Shown one piece after another: positions 41,635-51,389 of a stretch of DNA of 64,000 nucleotides; the first letter of the stretch is position 1; each line of letters begins with the position of its first letter. Under the pieces are notes generated by a model. The model had not been told where the DNA came from, did not search any database, and saw nothing but the letters and a program-made list of their open reading frames with translations. Both the position numbers and the translations under genes were made by a program. Origin of the DNA: Paenibacillus roseus (lineage in GTDB: Bacteria > Bacillota > Bacilli > Paenibacillales > Paenibacillaceae); assembly GCF_016424485.1 (NCBI RefSeq), contig NZ_JAELUP010000103.1, forward strand, positions 850,782 through 914,781, in the 5' to 3' direction.

Positions 41635-42504
41635 ATGAATATTGATAACATTGAAGCCTTTGTACACGTCATCCATTTTAACAGCTTTAACAAGGCAGCC
41701 GATGCGCTTTTCCTGTCACAGCCTTCGGTCACGGCAAGAATTCAATCTCTTGAGCGCGAGTTGGACGCGAAGCTGTTTGAGAGGATGGGCAAGCAGTTCA
41801 CGCTAACGGAGAAAGGCAAGCTGTTCCTGCCGTATGCCCAGCAAATTTTGCAGTCCTACAAGAAGGGCAAACAGCAAATCAAATATCAGAAGACGATGCA
41901 GGAACTTCGAATCGGCTGCACGGTCTCCGTTTCTAATTATATTCTTCCAATTATCGTACCTTCTTTAAAGCAGCATTATCCGGATCTTCGGTTCAAGCTC
42001 GTTACAGCGCCCAGTGAAACGGTGGTCAAGCTTGTGCAGGACAAGGATATTGACATCGGATTGGTACGCAATATTACGCATCCGTTGCTCGATTCCTTTT
42101 TGTTCTATGAGGACGAGATCGGCTTGTATGCAAATGCCGAACATCCTTTTGCAACCAAAACCGACGTCAGTATGGAAGATGTCAGGCAGGAGCCGCTCGT
42201 ATTCTTTGAATGCGGTTCTATTGACTGGATGAGGCTGCACCGGATGTTCGAGACTTTGGACCGTCCGCCTGTCATTGATTATGAGGTTGACAATCAGGAG
42301 ACTGCCAAGAAGCTTGTACAGGCGGGGATGGGCATCGGCTTCCTTCCGAAACTGTGCGTAAGGGAAGAAGTGAAGTCCGGCTTGCTTGTTCCTGTGCCCG
42401 TAAAATCACTGGGTATTCAGACGCTGCGCACCAATCTGATCGCCTTGAAGGGGGAACAGCCCGGACTGACACGGCTGCTGCTGGAGTTGAGTAAGAAAAT
42501 TTAG
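41635..42504 (+). CDS. LysR-family transcriptional regulator of the sulfur operon
   Basis: 289 residues from ATG 41635 (CGGAGGAG upstream), giving the usual LysR N-terminus NIDNIEAFVHVIHFNSFNKAADALFLSQPSVTARIQSLERELDAKLFER. The effector domain starts near residue 90. Its position just before a cystine-type importer operon, and its resemblance to YtlI/CysL-type regulators, suggest that it activates the operon at 42847 according to sulfur supply. This mirrors YtlI of Bacillus subtilis. That role is inference. Confidence 0.9.
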   Translation: MNIDNIEAFVHVIHFNSFNKAADALFLSQPSVTARIQSLERELDAKLFERMGKQFTLTEKGKLFLPYAQQILQSYKKGKQQIKYQKTMQELRIGCTVSVSNYILPIIVPSLKQHYPDLRFKLVTAPSETVVKLVQDKDIDIGLVRNITHPLLDSFLFYEDEIGLYANAEHPFATKTDVSMEDVRQEPLVFFECGSIDWMRLHRMFETLDRPPVIDYEVDNQETAKKLVQAGMGIGFLPKLCVREEVKSGLLVPVPVKSLGIQTLRTNLIALKGEQPGLTRLLLELSKKI

Positions 42505-42846
42505 AAACGAAATCCATGTTTGGATAAAAGGATTCAATCCATGAATAGAAAACGATGATTGTTAGAGCATTGACCATCTTCATAACGTGGTGCTAGACTT
42601 TTTACATGGCCAAATTCCAATTAAGCTTATGGGTTTAAAATGAGTTTTAAAAGCCATACGCAACCTCCTTAATCTTGCATGTACGGCTTACGGCAAGCAC
42701 GGAATAGCGGACAAATATTTTCGGAAAATATTGATTGACAATTTAAAGAATGAATGGTAAATTAAGTTCATTATACTCTAATTCTTAGTATTCAACTGGG
42801 AATTATATGTTATAAATAAGGGAGTCAACCCACAGGAGGAAATGAT
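42505..42846. other. regulatory region of the sulfur operon
   Basis: About 340 bases between lysR and the binding-protein gene. A promoter lies near the end: TTGACA (42735-42740), 17-base spacer, TAAATT (42758-42763), with AT-rich sequence upstream where a LysR protein could bind. A repeated AATCCATG occurs about 24 bases apart near 42510-42540. No S-box or T-box was found. Confidence 0.5.
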
Positions 42847-43704
42847 ATGAAAAAAGCATCAGTTATCGCAGGAATATTGGCATTATTTTTAGTGATTTCA
42901 GGGTGTGGCTCTAGTAATGGATCTGGTGGCGGCAAGACAGACACAGGCTCCACGGGCGGATCAGAGCCAGCGAAACAGGTGAAGAAAATCATTGTCGGAA
43001 CAGGCACAAAATTCCCGAATGTCTGCTTTATCGACGAGAATGGAAAGTTGACCGGCTTTGACGTAGAACTGGTCAAGGAAATTGACAAGCGTCTGCCAGA
43101 ATATGAATTCGAGTTGAAGACGATGGAATTCTCCAGCTTGCTGCTCGGTTTGGAAACCAACAAAATTGACTTTGTAGCGCATCAAATGGAAAAGAATCCC
43201 GATCGCGAAGCGAAGTATCTTTTCACCAAAGAGCCATATAGCATCTTCTTAACGAAGGTTGCAGTCGACAAGGATAATGACACCATTCAATCCATCCAGG
43301 ACTTGAAGGGTAAAAAAGTTTACACAAGCGCTACAAGCAACCAGGCGTTCTTCCTGCAGGAATATAACAAGAAGAATAACGATCCGTTTGAAATTGTCTA
43401 CTCCAGCGGCGCTGCCAATGATCTTGTGAATTTGATCAAGAGCAAGCGGGTAGATGCGACAATAACAACAGATTTTGCACTGCGGTTTTACTTGGATGCC
43501 GATGGCAAGCAGGCGCTGAAGACGGTCGGCGAACCGCTGATCCAATCCGATGTATTGTTCGTACTGCGCAAGGATAGCCAGGAGTTGGCCGACAAGATTG
43601 ATGAGGCGGTCAAGTCCATCAAGGAAGACGGTACCTTGGCCAAGCTGAGCATTGAATGGTTGGGACAAGACTTTACCAAAGGAATAAATGAAGCAAGCAA
43701 ATAA
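42847..43704 (+). CDS. amino-acid (cystine/S-alkyl-cysteine-type) ABC binding lipoprotein
   Basis: 285 residues, AGGAGG site. Lipoprotein signal IAGILALFLVISGC. A Gly/Ser linker leads to a type II periplasmic-binding fold. Markers are IIVGTGTKFPNVCFIDENGKLTGFDVELVKEIDKRLP, ETNKIDFVAHQMEKNPDREAKYLFTKEPY, and a C-terminal ADKIDEAVKSIKEDGTLAKLSIEWLGQDFT. The family includes TcyJ/TcyK of Bacillus subtilis, which bind cystine and related sulfur amino acids. It is the first of about ten co-directional genes with matching content. Confidence 0.9.
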   Translation: MKKASVIAGILALFLVISGCGSSNGSGGGKTDTGSTGGSEPAKQVKKIIVGTGTKFPNVCFIDENGKLTGFDVELVKEIDKRLPEYEFELKTMEFSSLLLGLETNKIDFVAHQMEKNPDREAKYLFTKEPYSIFLTKVAVDKDNDTIQSIQDLKGKKVYTSATSNQAFFLQEYNKKNNDPFEIVYSSGAANDLVNLIKSKRVDATITTDFALRFYLDADGKQALKTVGEPLIQSDVLFVLRKDSQELADKIDEAVKSIKEDGTLAKLSIEWLGQDFTKGINEASK

Positions 43705-43760
43705 GCAAAGTATTCGATAGCAACACACTTTAGGTCTTATGGAAGGGGGGCGAGAACGTA

Positions 43761-44528
43761 ATGGGAAGAAGATTCGAGTTCGTTTACATTCTGGATTTTA
43801 TTCCAAAGCTGCTGGGTTATTTGCAAATCACATTGTTTATCGTTGCGGCTTCAGTGGTGTTGGGGCTCGTGGTCGGCCTGATTGTCGCCCTTCCACGGAT
43901 GTATAATATTCCGGTGCTCAAGCGTCTGTCTGTGATCTATGTATCTTTTTTCCGGGGGACGCCGATTCTGATTCAGTTGTTTCTGATTTATTACGGGCTG
44001 CCTGAGCTGTTGAAAGGGATATCGATTGACGTCTCCAAAGTACCTGTACTGGCCTTCGTTATTTTCACTTATGCCCTGCATAGCGGGGCATTTATCTCCG
44101 AAGCTATCCGCGCCGCAGTCGGCGCGGTCGATCGGGGGCAGGTGGAAGCGGCTTATGCCATCGGGATGTCGGGTTTCGAAGCCTTTACCCGAATTGTTCT
44201 GCCACAGGCGGTAGCGATATCGTTGCCGGTATTTGCGAATGTTGTAATTGCCAATCTGAAAGACACATCGCTTGCTTTTACATTGGGAGCGATGGAGATG
44301 ACTGGAAAATCACAGACGCTGGGCTTGACAACCCAGCATTTCATTGAAGTGTATATTTCGCTTTCATTGATTTATTTCGTCGTCAGCGTCATTCTGGAGC
44401 GGCTGTTCCAGCTTGCTGAGCGTCGAATGTTAAGATATCAGCCGGAGCTGGCCAGTACGCCATCAAGAAAGCGTCAACTGCCGCGCCTGTTGCTGCCGCA
44501 GTTTAAGAAAGGGGGAGAGCAGGCATGA
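43761..44528 (+). CDS. amino-acid ABC permease (TcyL-like)
   Basis: 255 residues, HisM/GlnP-type permease with five helices. FFRGTPILIQLFLIYYGLP and the EAA loop (GQVEAAYAIGMSGFEAFTRIVLPQA) that docks the ATPase are clear. The C-terminus is extended and basic (SRKRQLPRLLLPQFKKGG). It overlaps the next permease gene by four bases. Confidence 0.92.
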   Translation: MGRRFEFVYILDFIPKLLGYLQITLFIVAASVVLGLVVGLIVALPRMYNIPVLKRLSVIYVSFFRGTPILIQLFLIYYGLPELLKGISIDVSKVPVLAFVIFTYALHSGAFISEAIRAAVGAVDRGQVEAAYAIGMSGFEAFTRIVLPQAVAISLPVFANVVIANLKDTSLAFTLGAMEMTGKSQTLGLTTQHFIEVYISLSLIYFVVSVILERLFQLAERRMLRYQPELASTPSRKRQLPRLLLPQFKKGGEQA

Positions 44529-45235
44529 AACTTGATCCGGGCTTTATATGGACTTCTTTTGTTGCGTTGCTTTCCGCATTGCCGATGACGCTGTTTATTA
44601 CAGTAGTATCCGTGGGAGTCGGTTTTGTAATCGGCTCTATCATTGCATTGCTTCGCATTTACAAGATTCCTGTGCTGCAGCATATTGCGGCATTTTATGT
44701 TACTTTCATTCGCGGGACACCGATGCTTATGCATCTGTTTCTAATTTATTTTGGGCTTCCGGCGCTTATAGATGCCATATCTGGCGCTTTTGGCTGGACA
44801 TTTACGTCGGCATCGATTCCGATTTTGGTTTTTGTTCTGATATCTTTTTCCATTACTGCCGGGGCTTATCTGTCCGAAGTCATTCGTTCAGGTATTTTGG
44901 CCGTTGACAAAGGCCAACTGGAGGCTGCTTATGCAATCGGCATGAAAACTCCGCAGGCGCTTTGGCGCATCGTACTTCCACAAGCCTTTGCAGTCAGCCT
45001 GCCGAACCTGTCAAACTCGCTGATCGGAATGCTGCACGGCTCATCGCTTGCCTTTACGGTGACTGCGGTTGAGATTTTCGCGAAAGCCAATATCGTGGCG
45101 ACAACCAACTGGAAATATTTCGAGGCTTTTATTGCTGCCGCTCTTCTGTATTGGGGCATTACGGTGTTAATTGAAAAGGGTGTTTCTATACTAGAGAAGC
45201 GCATTAATGTGTACAACCGAGGAGGGGTAGCATGA
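44525..45235 (+). CDS. amino-acid ABC permease (TcyM-like)
   Basis: 236 residues, partner of the preceding permease. FIRGTPMLMHLFLIYFGLP and the EAA loop (GQLEAAYAIGMKTPQALWRIVLPQAFA) are present. It is translationally coupled to both neighbours by four-base overlaps, so the two permeases and the ATPase are made in fixed ratio. Confidence 0.92.
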   Translation: MKLDPGFIWTSFVALLSALPMTLFITVVSVGVGFVIGSIIALLRIYKIPVLQHIAAFYVTFIRGTPMLMHLFLIYFGLPALIDAISGAFGWTFTSASIPILVFVLISFSITAGAYLSEVIRSGILAVDKGQLEAAYAIGMKTPQALWRIVLPQAFAVSLPNLSNSLIGMLHGSSLAFTVTAVEIFAKANIVATTNWKYFEAFIAAALLYWGITVLIEKGVSILEKRINVYNRGGVA

Positions 45236-45984
45236 TTAAACTGACTGGCATCAAGAAGAGCTTCGGCAAGCAGGAAGTGCTGAAGGGGATTGATCTGACC
45301 GTGGAACAGGGTGATGTCGTCGCTATTCTCGGGCCTAGCGGCTCGGGCAAGACAACGTTGCTGCGCTGCATCAATTATCTGGAGCGGCCGAATGACGGCG
45401 AGGTTGCCATTCACCAGTTCAAGGTCGATTGCAAGCGCGCTTCCAAGCAGGATATTCATACTTTACGCCAAAAGACGGCTATGGTGTTCCAGAACTATAA
45501 TTTATTCAAGCATAAGACAGCGCTTGAAAATGTGATGGAGGGCCTGGTCATCGTTCAGAAATTGCCGAAGCAAAAAGCTCGCGAGCTTGCGGTACAGGCG
45601 CTGGAGAAGGTGGGACTTGGCAACAAGCTGAATGAATATCCGAGCCGCCTTTCGGGCGGCCAGCAGCAGCGGGTCGGAATTGCCCGGGCGCTGGCGCTGA
45701 ACCCGGAGATTATTTTGTTCGATGAACCAACCTCTGCCCTCGATCCTGAGCTGGTCGGCGAGGTGTTGGCGGTTATCCGCAAAATTGCGGGTGAAGGCAT
45801 CACGATGATTATTGTAACCCATGAAATGGCCTTCGCCCGGGATGTCGCTAGCCATGTCGTGTTCATGGATGACGGTGTCGTGGTCGAGGAAGGTCCGCCG
45901 CATCAGCTGTTTGGCACACCTAAGGAAGAGCGGACCCGGCAATTTCTCAAACGGAGCATTCAGGAGTGGAGCTATTCCATTTGA
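45232..45984 (+). CDS. amino-acid ABC transporter ATPase (TcyN-like)
   Basis: 250 residues of the polar-amino-acid ATPase family: Walker A GPSGSGKTT, Q-loop MVFQNYNLFKHKTALENVMEG, signature LSGGQQQR, Walker B IILFDEPTSALDPELVGEVL, H-loop VTHEM. It energises the importer formed by the three upstream products. A 70-base gap separates it from the first monooxygenase gene. Confidence 0.94.
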   Translation: MIKLTGIKKSFGKQEVLKGIDLTVEQGDVVAILGPSGSGKTTLLRCINYLERPNDGEVAIHQFKVDCKRASKQDIHTLRQKTAMVFQNYNLFKHKTALENVMEGLVIVQKLPKQKARELAVQALEKVGLGNKLNEYPSRLSGGQQQRVGIARALALNPEIILFDEPTSALDPELVGEVLAVIRKIAGEGITMIIVTHEMAFARDVASHVVFMDDGVVVEEGPPHQLFGTPKEERTRQFLKRSIQEWSYSI

Positions 45985-46054
45985 TTCATAATAGAAGTAC
46001 ATGATTATTACAGAGTCGGCACGCATACATGCTGCCGGAAGGGGAGCGAGCATT

Positions 46055-47071
46055 ATGGGACTTAAATTGAGCATTTTGGATCAAAGCCCGATATTTGCAG
46101 GAGAGAGCGCCGAGGAGGCGCTTCGTCATTCACTGCAGCTTGCACAACTGGCCGAGGAGCTTGGCTACAACCGGTTTTGGGTATCTGAACATCATGATAC
46201 GGAACATGTGGCAGGCTCTTCTCCGGAAGTGCTGCTTGCGTATTTGCTGGCGCATACGAAGCATATTCGTCTAGGTTCCGGCGGAGTTATGCTCCAGCAC
46301 TACAGCCCATACAAGGTAGCCGAGAATTTCAATGTGCTGGCTGCTCTTGCTCCGGGTCGGATCGACCTTGGGGTAGGCCGGGCGCCGGGAGGTCTGCCGC
46401 GCTCGACGAGGGCGCTGCAACGCGGCGTTGCCGAAGCGCAGGATTTGTTGGAAAAGTTGAAGGAGCTTCAGCTTATTCTGGATCATAATTTGCCTGAGGA
46501 TCATCCGCTGCATGGGCTGCGCGCAGCTCCATTGCCTGCGGTTCCGGCCCCGGTATTTGTACTCGGCACAAGCGTAGGCAGCGCCGAGATTGCCGCCGAG
46601 CTTGGCTATCCATACGTGTTCTCGCAATTTATCAATACGGACCAGGAAGTGGCCCGCCAGGCGTTCACCGTCTATAAAGAGCGTTTCAATCCAGTCAGAA
46701 GCGAAGCGCCGACACCGATTTTGGCTGTAGCGGTAATCGTAGCCGACACTGATGAGGAAGCCCAGGAGCTGGCAAGTCATCAGAAGCTGGTGAAAATTCA
46801 TCTCGCGAGCGGCAGAACGATAACGGTTGCCAGTATCGAGCATGCCAATGAGTTCGGCAACCAGACTAATGAAAGCTTTACAATTGAAGAAAAGGTGCCT
46901 GAGCTGGTCAAGGGCTCGAAGGAAACAGTGCGCCGGAAACTGCTGGAACTGCAGGAGCAATACGAAGTAGAAGAAATTATCGTAACTACGCCGATTAAAA
47001 TCTTTGACAAGCGGATAAATTCATTTAAGCTGTTGAAAGAGGCCTTTGCGGAGGTCGCTGAAAAACGGTAG
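46055..47071 (+). CDS. LLM flavin-dependent monooxygenase (MsnO8/YtmO-like)
   Basis: 338 residues from ATG 46055 (AGGGGAGCGAG upstream). Luciferase-like TIM barrel, with LSILDQSPIFAGESAEEAL, YNRFWVSEHHDTEHVAGSSPEVL and IRLGSGGVMLQHYSPYKVAENFNVLAALAPGRIDLGVGRAPGG. This subgroup includes YtmO in the S-alkyl-cysteine operon of Bacillus subtilis. It probably oxidises an N-acetylated S-substituted cysteine with reduced flavin supplied from elsewhere. Confidence 0.9.
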   Translation: MGLKLSILDQSPIFAGESAEEALRHSLQLAQLAEELGYNRFWVSEHHDTEHVAGSSPEVLLAYLLAHTKHIRLGSGGVMLQHYSPYKVAENFNVLAALAPGRIDLGVGRAPGGLPRSTRALQRGVAEAQDLLEKLKELQLILDHNLPEDHPLHGLRAAPLPAVPAPVFVLGTSVGSAEIAAELGYPYVFSQFINTDQEVARQAFTVYKERFNPVRSEAPTPILAVAVIVADTDEEAQELASHQKLVKIHLASGRTITVASIEHANEFGNQTNESFTIEEKVPELVKGSKETVRRKLLELQEQYEVEEIIVTTPIKIFDKRINSFKLLKEAFAEVAEKR

Positions 47072-47086
47072 AGGAGGAAACTGCAG

Positions 47087-48280
47087 ATGGGAAATGCTGA
47101 GCTGAAAGCCGCATCGCTAGAACTTGAGCCCAGACTGGTGGATATCCGCCGCGAGCTGCATCAGCACCCTGAATTGTCCAATGAGGAGTATGAGACGACG
47201 GCGGCAATCCGGCGGTGGCTTTCGGAAGCAGGAATCCGCATTGCCCCGTATTCGCTGAGAACGGGACTTGTAGCTGAGGTGGGAAGCGAGGAGACGGATG
47301 GTCCGATTATTGCGCTCCGCGCGGATATCGATGCGCTTCCTGTTCAGGAAGCGACGGGCTTGCCGTTTGTTTCTGTATACGAGGGCAAGATGCATGCCTG
47401 CGGACATGATTTTCATACCGCTTCCCTGCTTGGCGCAGCGTTGTTGCTCAAGGAGCGGGAAGCAGAGCTTCAAGGAAAGGTACGGCTTATCTTTCAGCCG
47501 GCCGAGGAGAAGGCAACAGGTGCGCAGCAGGTCATTAGAAGCGGCGCTTTGGAGGGCGTGCAGGCTGTATTCGGACTGCACAACAAGCCTGATTTGCCTG
47601 TCGGAACGGTGGGAATCAAGTCCGGTCCGCTAATGGCAGCGGCTGACGGCTTCAAAATCCAGGTAGACGGCATTGGCACGCATGCGGCTGTTCCGGATGC
47701 AGGCATTGACCCGATTGTGGCTGCGGCTCACATCGTCACGGCGCTGCAATCGGTTGTCAGCCGCAATGTCAGTCCGCTTGATAGTGCTGTTGTCAGTGTG
47801 ACAAAGATTCATAGCGGGAATTCCTGGAATGTTATCCCTGACAAGGCGGTTATGGAGGGGACGTTGCGCACATTCGACGAGCGCGTTCGCAAGCGGGTGA
47901 GGGAGCGGTTCGCACAGGTCATCGACGGCGTTGCCTCCGCCTTGGATACGACGGCGCAGCTTAACTGGATACAAGGCCCGCCTCCGGTGTTGAATGATTC
48001 GTTGCTTGCCAATCTGGGCAAGCAGGCGGCTTCCTCCGCGGGGCTTGAGGTTGTGGAGCCTGTACCATCCTCTGCCGGGGAAGACTTTGCATTTTATCAG
48101 CAGCAGGCGCCGGGTCTGTTTGTTTTTATGGGTACGTCCGGGACGCAGGAATGGCATCATCCGGGCTTTACGTTAAATGAGGATGCGTTGCCATACAGCG
48201 CCAGATTTCTGGCTCAGCTTGCTCTGGATGCGCTGAAGTCTGAAGAACTGCTGCGCAAGGGAGAGACGGTCGTCGTATGA
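47087..48280 (+). CDS. M20D-family amidohydrolase (HipO/YtnL-like deacylase)
   Basis: 397 residues, AGGAGG site. Metal-binding cluster in MHACGHDFHTA, the catalytic Glu in FQPAEEKATGA, a dimerisation domain beginning DGFKIQVDGIGTHAAVPDAGIDP, and a late metal ligand in SSAGEDFAFYQ. It removes N-acyl groups from amino acids. In this operon it would release the free amino acid after C-S cleavage. Its stop overlaps the next start by four bases. Confidence 0.93.
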   Translation: MGNAELKAASLELEPRLVDIRRELHQHPELSNEEYETTAAIRRWLSEAGIRIAPYSLRTGLVAEVGSEETDGPIIALRADIDALPVQEATGLPFVSVYEGKMHACGHDFHTASLLGAALLLKEREAELQGKVRLIFQPAEEKATGAQQVIRSGALEGVQAVFGLHNKPDLPVGTVGIKSGPLMAAADGFKIQVDGIGTHAAVPDAGIDPIVAAAHIVTALQSVVSRNVSPLDSAVVSVTKIHSGNSWNVIPDKAVMEGTLRTFDERVRKRVRERFAQVIDGVASALDTTAQLNWIQGPPPVLNDSLLANLGKQAASSAGLEVVEPVPSSAGEDFAFYQQQAPGLFVFMGTSGTQEWHHPGFTLNEDALPYSARFLAQLALDALKSEELLRKGETVVV

Positions 48281-49434
48281 GCAACGGCGGCAGCTATGAT
48301 GTGATTGTTGTAGGGGCTGGTTCTATGGGAATGAGCGCCGGCTATCATCTGGCGCGAAGCGGGCTTCGTACGCTGCTTATTGATGCCTTTGATCCTCCCC
48401 ATCAGGAGGGCAGCCATCACGGAGAGCCTCGTCTCATCCGACATGCGTATCATGGCGGGCCGGCCTATATTGCGATGGCGCTGCGCGCGCATGAGCTTTG
48501 GCGTGAGTTGGAGGAGTTGACCAGGACAGAACTGCTTGTCCAGTCGGGGGTGCTGAACCTTTCCGCAGAAAGTATTTATTCCTACCAGCAGCGTGTGGAA
48601 GACGCCCAAGACTTGGATCTTGGCATTGAATATTTGAATGCGGATGAAATCAACAAGCGTTGGCCTGTTATTCAGCTAACGGATGATTTCAAAGGGTTGT
48701 ATGAGCCGCGTGCCGGTTACCTGTACAGCGAGCAGTGCGTAAGATCGTATAGACAAGCCGCGCTGGCCGAGGGAGCAGAATTGCTCACCTATGCTGAGGT
48801 CGAGCATATCGAGGTCAATGAGAGGTTCGCGGCTGTGAGGATCAAGGATGGGCGCACATTCTATGCTGATCATGCTATCCTCAGCGCGGGTGCTTGGTTT
48901 AGCACACTGAAAGGCTTTATCGACTTGCCGATTCGTCCGGTGCGGAAAGTGGTTGGCTGGTTCGAACCCTCTACTTCGGCCTTTGATGCCGACCGTTTCC
49001 CCGGCTTCACGCTGAATAGTCCGTATGGCGGCTATTATGGCTTTCCAAGTATCGGAGGAGCGGGACTGAAGATCGGAAGGCATGACACCGGAGAGGGATG
49101 GCTGCCTGGGCAGCCGCTCAAGCCATTTGGCAGTCTGCCTGAAGATGAGGGCGATTTGCGTGCTGCATTAGAAGCTTATATGCCGCAGGCGGCGGGCACG
49201 CTGCTTCGAGGAGCGGTGTGCAAGTATGAGTTTACACCGGATGATGATTTTATAATCGACCGGCATCCGCAGTATCCGAATGTGCTGCTGGCGGGTGGGT
49301 TTTCCGGGCACGGGTTCAAGTTTTCCAGTGTGGTCGGCGAAATATTGGCCGATCTTGTCAACAAGGGTTCTACAAGCTTGGATATCAGCAAATTTGCGGT
49401 ATCCCGTTTTCATTCATTGACAACAACGAGGTGA
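48277..49434 (+). CDS. sarcosine-oxidase-like FAD amine oxidase (MSOX/MTOX family)
   Basis: 385 residues. N-terminal FAD-binding VGAGSMGMSAGYHLARSG, the family stretch EGSHHGEPRLIRHAY, and near residue 310 a Cys in AVCKYEFTPDDDFIIDRHP at the position used for covalent FAD in monomeric sarcosine oxidase. The end is GGFSGHGFKFSSVVGEILADL. It oxidises N-methyl or similar secondary amines to imine plus H2O2. Such a gene is not part of the Bacillus subtilis ytmI operon, so it adds a new step here. It is tightly coupled to both neighbours. Confidence 0.9.
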   Translation: MSNGGSYDVIVVGAGSMGMSAGYHLARSGLRTLLIDAFDPPHQEGSHHGEPRLIRHAYHGGPAYIAMALRAHELWRELEELTRTELLVQSGVLNLSAESIYSYQQRVEDAQDLDLGIEYLNADEINKRWPVIQLTDDFKGLYEPRAGYLYSEQCVRSYRQAALAEGAELLTYAEVEHIEVNERFAAVRIKDGRTFYADHAILSAGAWFSTLKGFIDLPIRPVRKVVGWFEPSTSAFDADRFPGFTLNSPYGGYYGFPSIGGAGLKIGRHDTGEGWLPGQPLKPFGSLPEDEGDLRAALEAYMPQAAGTLLRGAVCKYEFTPDDDFIIDRHPQYPNVLLAGGFSGHGFKFSSVVGEILADLVNKGSTSLDISKFAVSRFHSLTTTR

Positions 49435-49982
49435 TGATCGTGGCACAACCTTCTGCTATTACGATTCGCGAAGCCGAAGAGGCCGATAAAGAGGCCGTGC
49501 TGCGGGTAGTGCTGGAGGCGTATCAGCAGTATGAACAAAAGCTCCCCGAGCAAAGCTGGGAGCAATATAAGGAATCCATTCGCTTATCCGTGCGCGAGGG
49601 CAATCCGAAAGCAAGGCTTATTGCCGAACTGGACGGAGAAATTATAGGAAGTGTACAACTGTTTCTATCTTCCGAAGCGGCATACGGGAGAGCCGATTTG
49701 CACATCGACAGTCCCATTATTCGTTTCCTTTCCGTATCGCCCCAGGCGAGAGGGAAGGGAGTTGCGACGCTGCTCATCAAGGAGAGCGCAAGACGTTCGC
49801 TCGAGCTTGGGGCATCGCTGCTCTACTTGCATACCTCCGATATGATGGAGTCAGCTGTAAAATTGTATGAGCGACTTGGCTTCGAACGTGCGCAAGACAA
49901 GGAATTCTACAGCGGCAACACACTGGTCAAAAGCTACAAGCTTCAGTTGCTGGATCATCCGTTGCTGAAGCAAGTGCTTTAG
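49431..49982 (+). CDS. GNAT N-acetyltransferase (YtmI-like position)
   Basis: 183 residues. Possible starts are GTG 49431, ATG 49434 or GTG 49440, all overlapping or abutting the upstream stop. The GNAT acetyl-CoA loop is FLSVSPQARGKGVATLLIKESA and the end strand region is LYLHTSDMMESAVKLYERLGFERA. In the comparable Bacillus operon the acetyltransferase YtmI N-acetylates S-substituted cysteine before oxidation. The same job is inferred here. Confidence 0.88.
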   Translation: MMIVAQPSAITIREAEEADKEAVLRVVLEAYQQYEQKLPEQSWEQYKESIRLSVREGNPKARLIAELDGEIIGSVQLFLSSEAAYGRADLHIDSPIIRFLSVSPQARGKGVATLLIKESARRSLELGASLLYLHTSDMMESAVKLYERLGFERAQDKEFYSGNTLVKSYKLQLLDHPLLKQVL

Positions 49983-50048
49983 CTGCAGGCAACCTTCTAA
50001 CCCTTCAAGTGCAAGTTTAAGCATAATGCCAATAGAGGAGGAAGTAAG

Positions 50049-51389
50049 ATGGCAAACCGTAAACAGTTGAAATTGGGTGTAATTATTCAAGGTGTCGGAG
50101 GCAATATGTCAGCGTGGCGTCACCCTGATGCGATAGCTGATGCCAGCATCAACATCGATTATTACAAACAGCAGGCTTTGACTGCTGAAGAAGGTAAATT
50201 TGATTTGGTGTTTATCGCAGACGGTCTGTATATTACGGAGAAATCGATTCCTCATTTTCTGAACCGATTTGAGCCCATTACAATATTATCGGCCATCGGC
50301 GCCGTTACATCCAAAATCGGTCTGGTTGGCACGCTTTCCACTTCTTACAGCGAACCGTTCACAGTAGCCCGCCAATTTGCCTCAATCGATCATATCAGCC
50401 GGGGCAGGTCGGGCTGGAACGTCGTAACCTCCCCACTTGAAGGGTCTGCCTCCAACTTCAGCAAAGCTGAGCATCCTGCGCACCCCGAGCGCTATCGGAT
50501 TGCTGAGGAATACCTGGAAGTCGCACGCGGGCTGTGGGACTCGTGGGAAGATGATGCTTTCGTACGCGACAAGGAGAGCGGACAATTCTTTGATCCCGAG
50601 AAGCTGCATCGCCTGAACCACAGTGGGGAATTTTTCTCCGTGCAGGGACCTCTGAACATTGCCAGATCCCGGCAAGGGCAGCCGGTCGTCTTCCAGGCTG
50701 GCTCCTCCGACGCCGGTCGGAATCTCGCAGCCAAGTCCGCCGATGCTGTGTTCACTGGACATGAGACGTTGGAATTGGCACAGGCGTTCTACGCGGATGT
50801 CAAAGCGCGCGCAGCCGCCCAAGGCCGCTCGGAGGATAATATTGTCATTATGCCGGGGATCGGAGTAATTGTTGGTGAGACCGAGGAGGAGGCCGAGCGC
50901 AAATATCAGGAGATGGTAAGCCTCATCTCTATCGAGAATGCAATCGATTATTTGGGCCGCTTCTTTGAGCACCATGATTTCTCCCAATATCCGCTTGATG
51001 AGCCGTTCCCGGACCTGGGCGATTTGGGCAACAACAGCTTCCGCAGTACGACCGACAAGATCAAGCAGGCTGCGCTGGAGCAGGGACTAACGCTTCGCCA
51101 GGTAGCGCTGAATTCGGTTGCGTCAAGAAGCAAATTCATCGGCACGCCGGAGAAAGTTGCGGATTTGATCCAGCAATGGTATGAGGAAAAGGGAGCCGAC
51201 GGCTTCATTATCCATCCGGGCACGCCTAACGGGTTGCAGGATTTCACGCGGCTGGTTGTTCCGATTTTGCAGGAGCGCGGCATTTTTCGCACGGAATATG
51301 AAGACGATACATTAAGAGGAAATTTGGGACTGACTGTTCCGGAAAACCGTTACACAAAATCCAGGAGGCTAGAACATGTCAGCAACTAA
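50049..51389 (+). CDS. LLM flavin-dependent monooxygenase (NtaA/SnaA/YtnJ-like)
   Basis: 446 residues with GAGGAGG. N-terminal LKLGVIIQGVGGNMSAWRHPDA, FDLVFIADGLYITEKSIPHFLNRFEPITILSAIGAVTSKIGLVGTLSTSYSEPF, and GRSGWNVVTSPLEGSASNFSK are the nitrilotriacetate-monooxygenase family hallmarks. VVFQAGSSDAGRNLAAKSADAVFTG follows. It is the candidate enzyme for oxidative cleavage of the C-S bond of an N-acetyl-S-substituted cysteine. The 3' end overlaps the glutaredoxin-like gene by 14 bases. Confidence 0.93.
   Translation: MANRKQLKLGVIIQGVGGNMSAWRHPDAIADASINIDYYKQQALTAEEGKFDLVFIADGLYITEKSIPHFLNRFEPITILSAIGAVTSKIGLVGTLSTSYSEPFTVARQFASIDHISRGRSGWNVVTSPLEGSASNFSKAEHPAHPERYRIAEEYLEVARGLWDSWEDDAFVRDKESGQFFDPEKLHRLNHSGEFFSVQGPLNIARSRQGQPVVFQAGSSDAGRNLAAKSADAVFTGHETLELAQAFYADVKARAAAQGRSEDNIVIMPGIGVIVGETEEEAERKYQEMVSLISIENAIDYLGRFFEHHDFSQYPLDEPFPDLGDLGNNSFRSTTDKIKQAALEQGLTLRQVALNSVASRSKFIGTPEKVADLIQQWYEEKGADGFIIHPGTPNGLQDFTRLVVPILQERGIFRTEYEDDTLRGNLGLTVPENRYTKSRRLEHVSN

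Noticed and set aside
42505..42846. SAM riboswitch or T-box before the sulfur operon
   Set aside because: Neither the conserved S-box stems nor a T-box bulge sequence is present; only a promoter and AT-rich DNA are seen.
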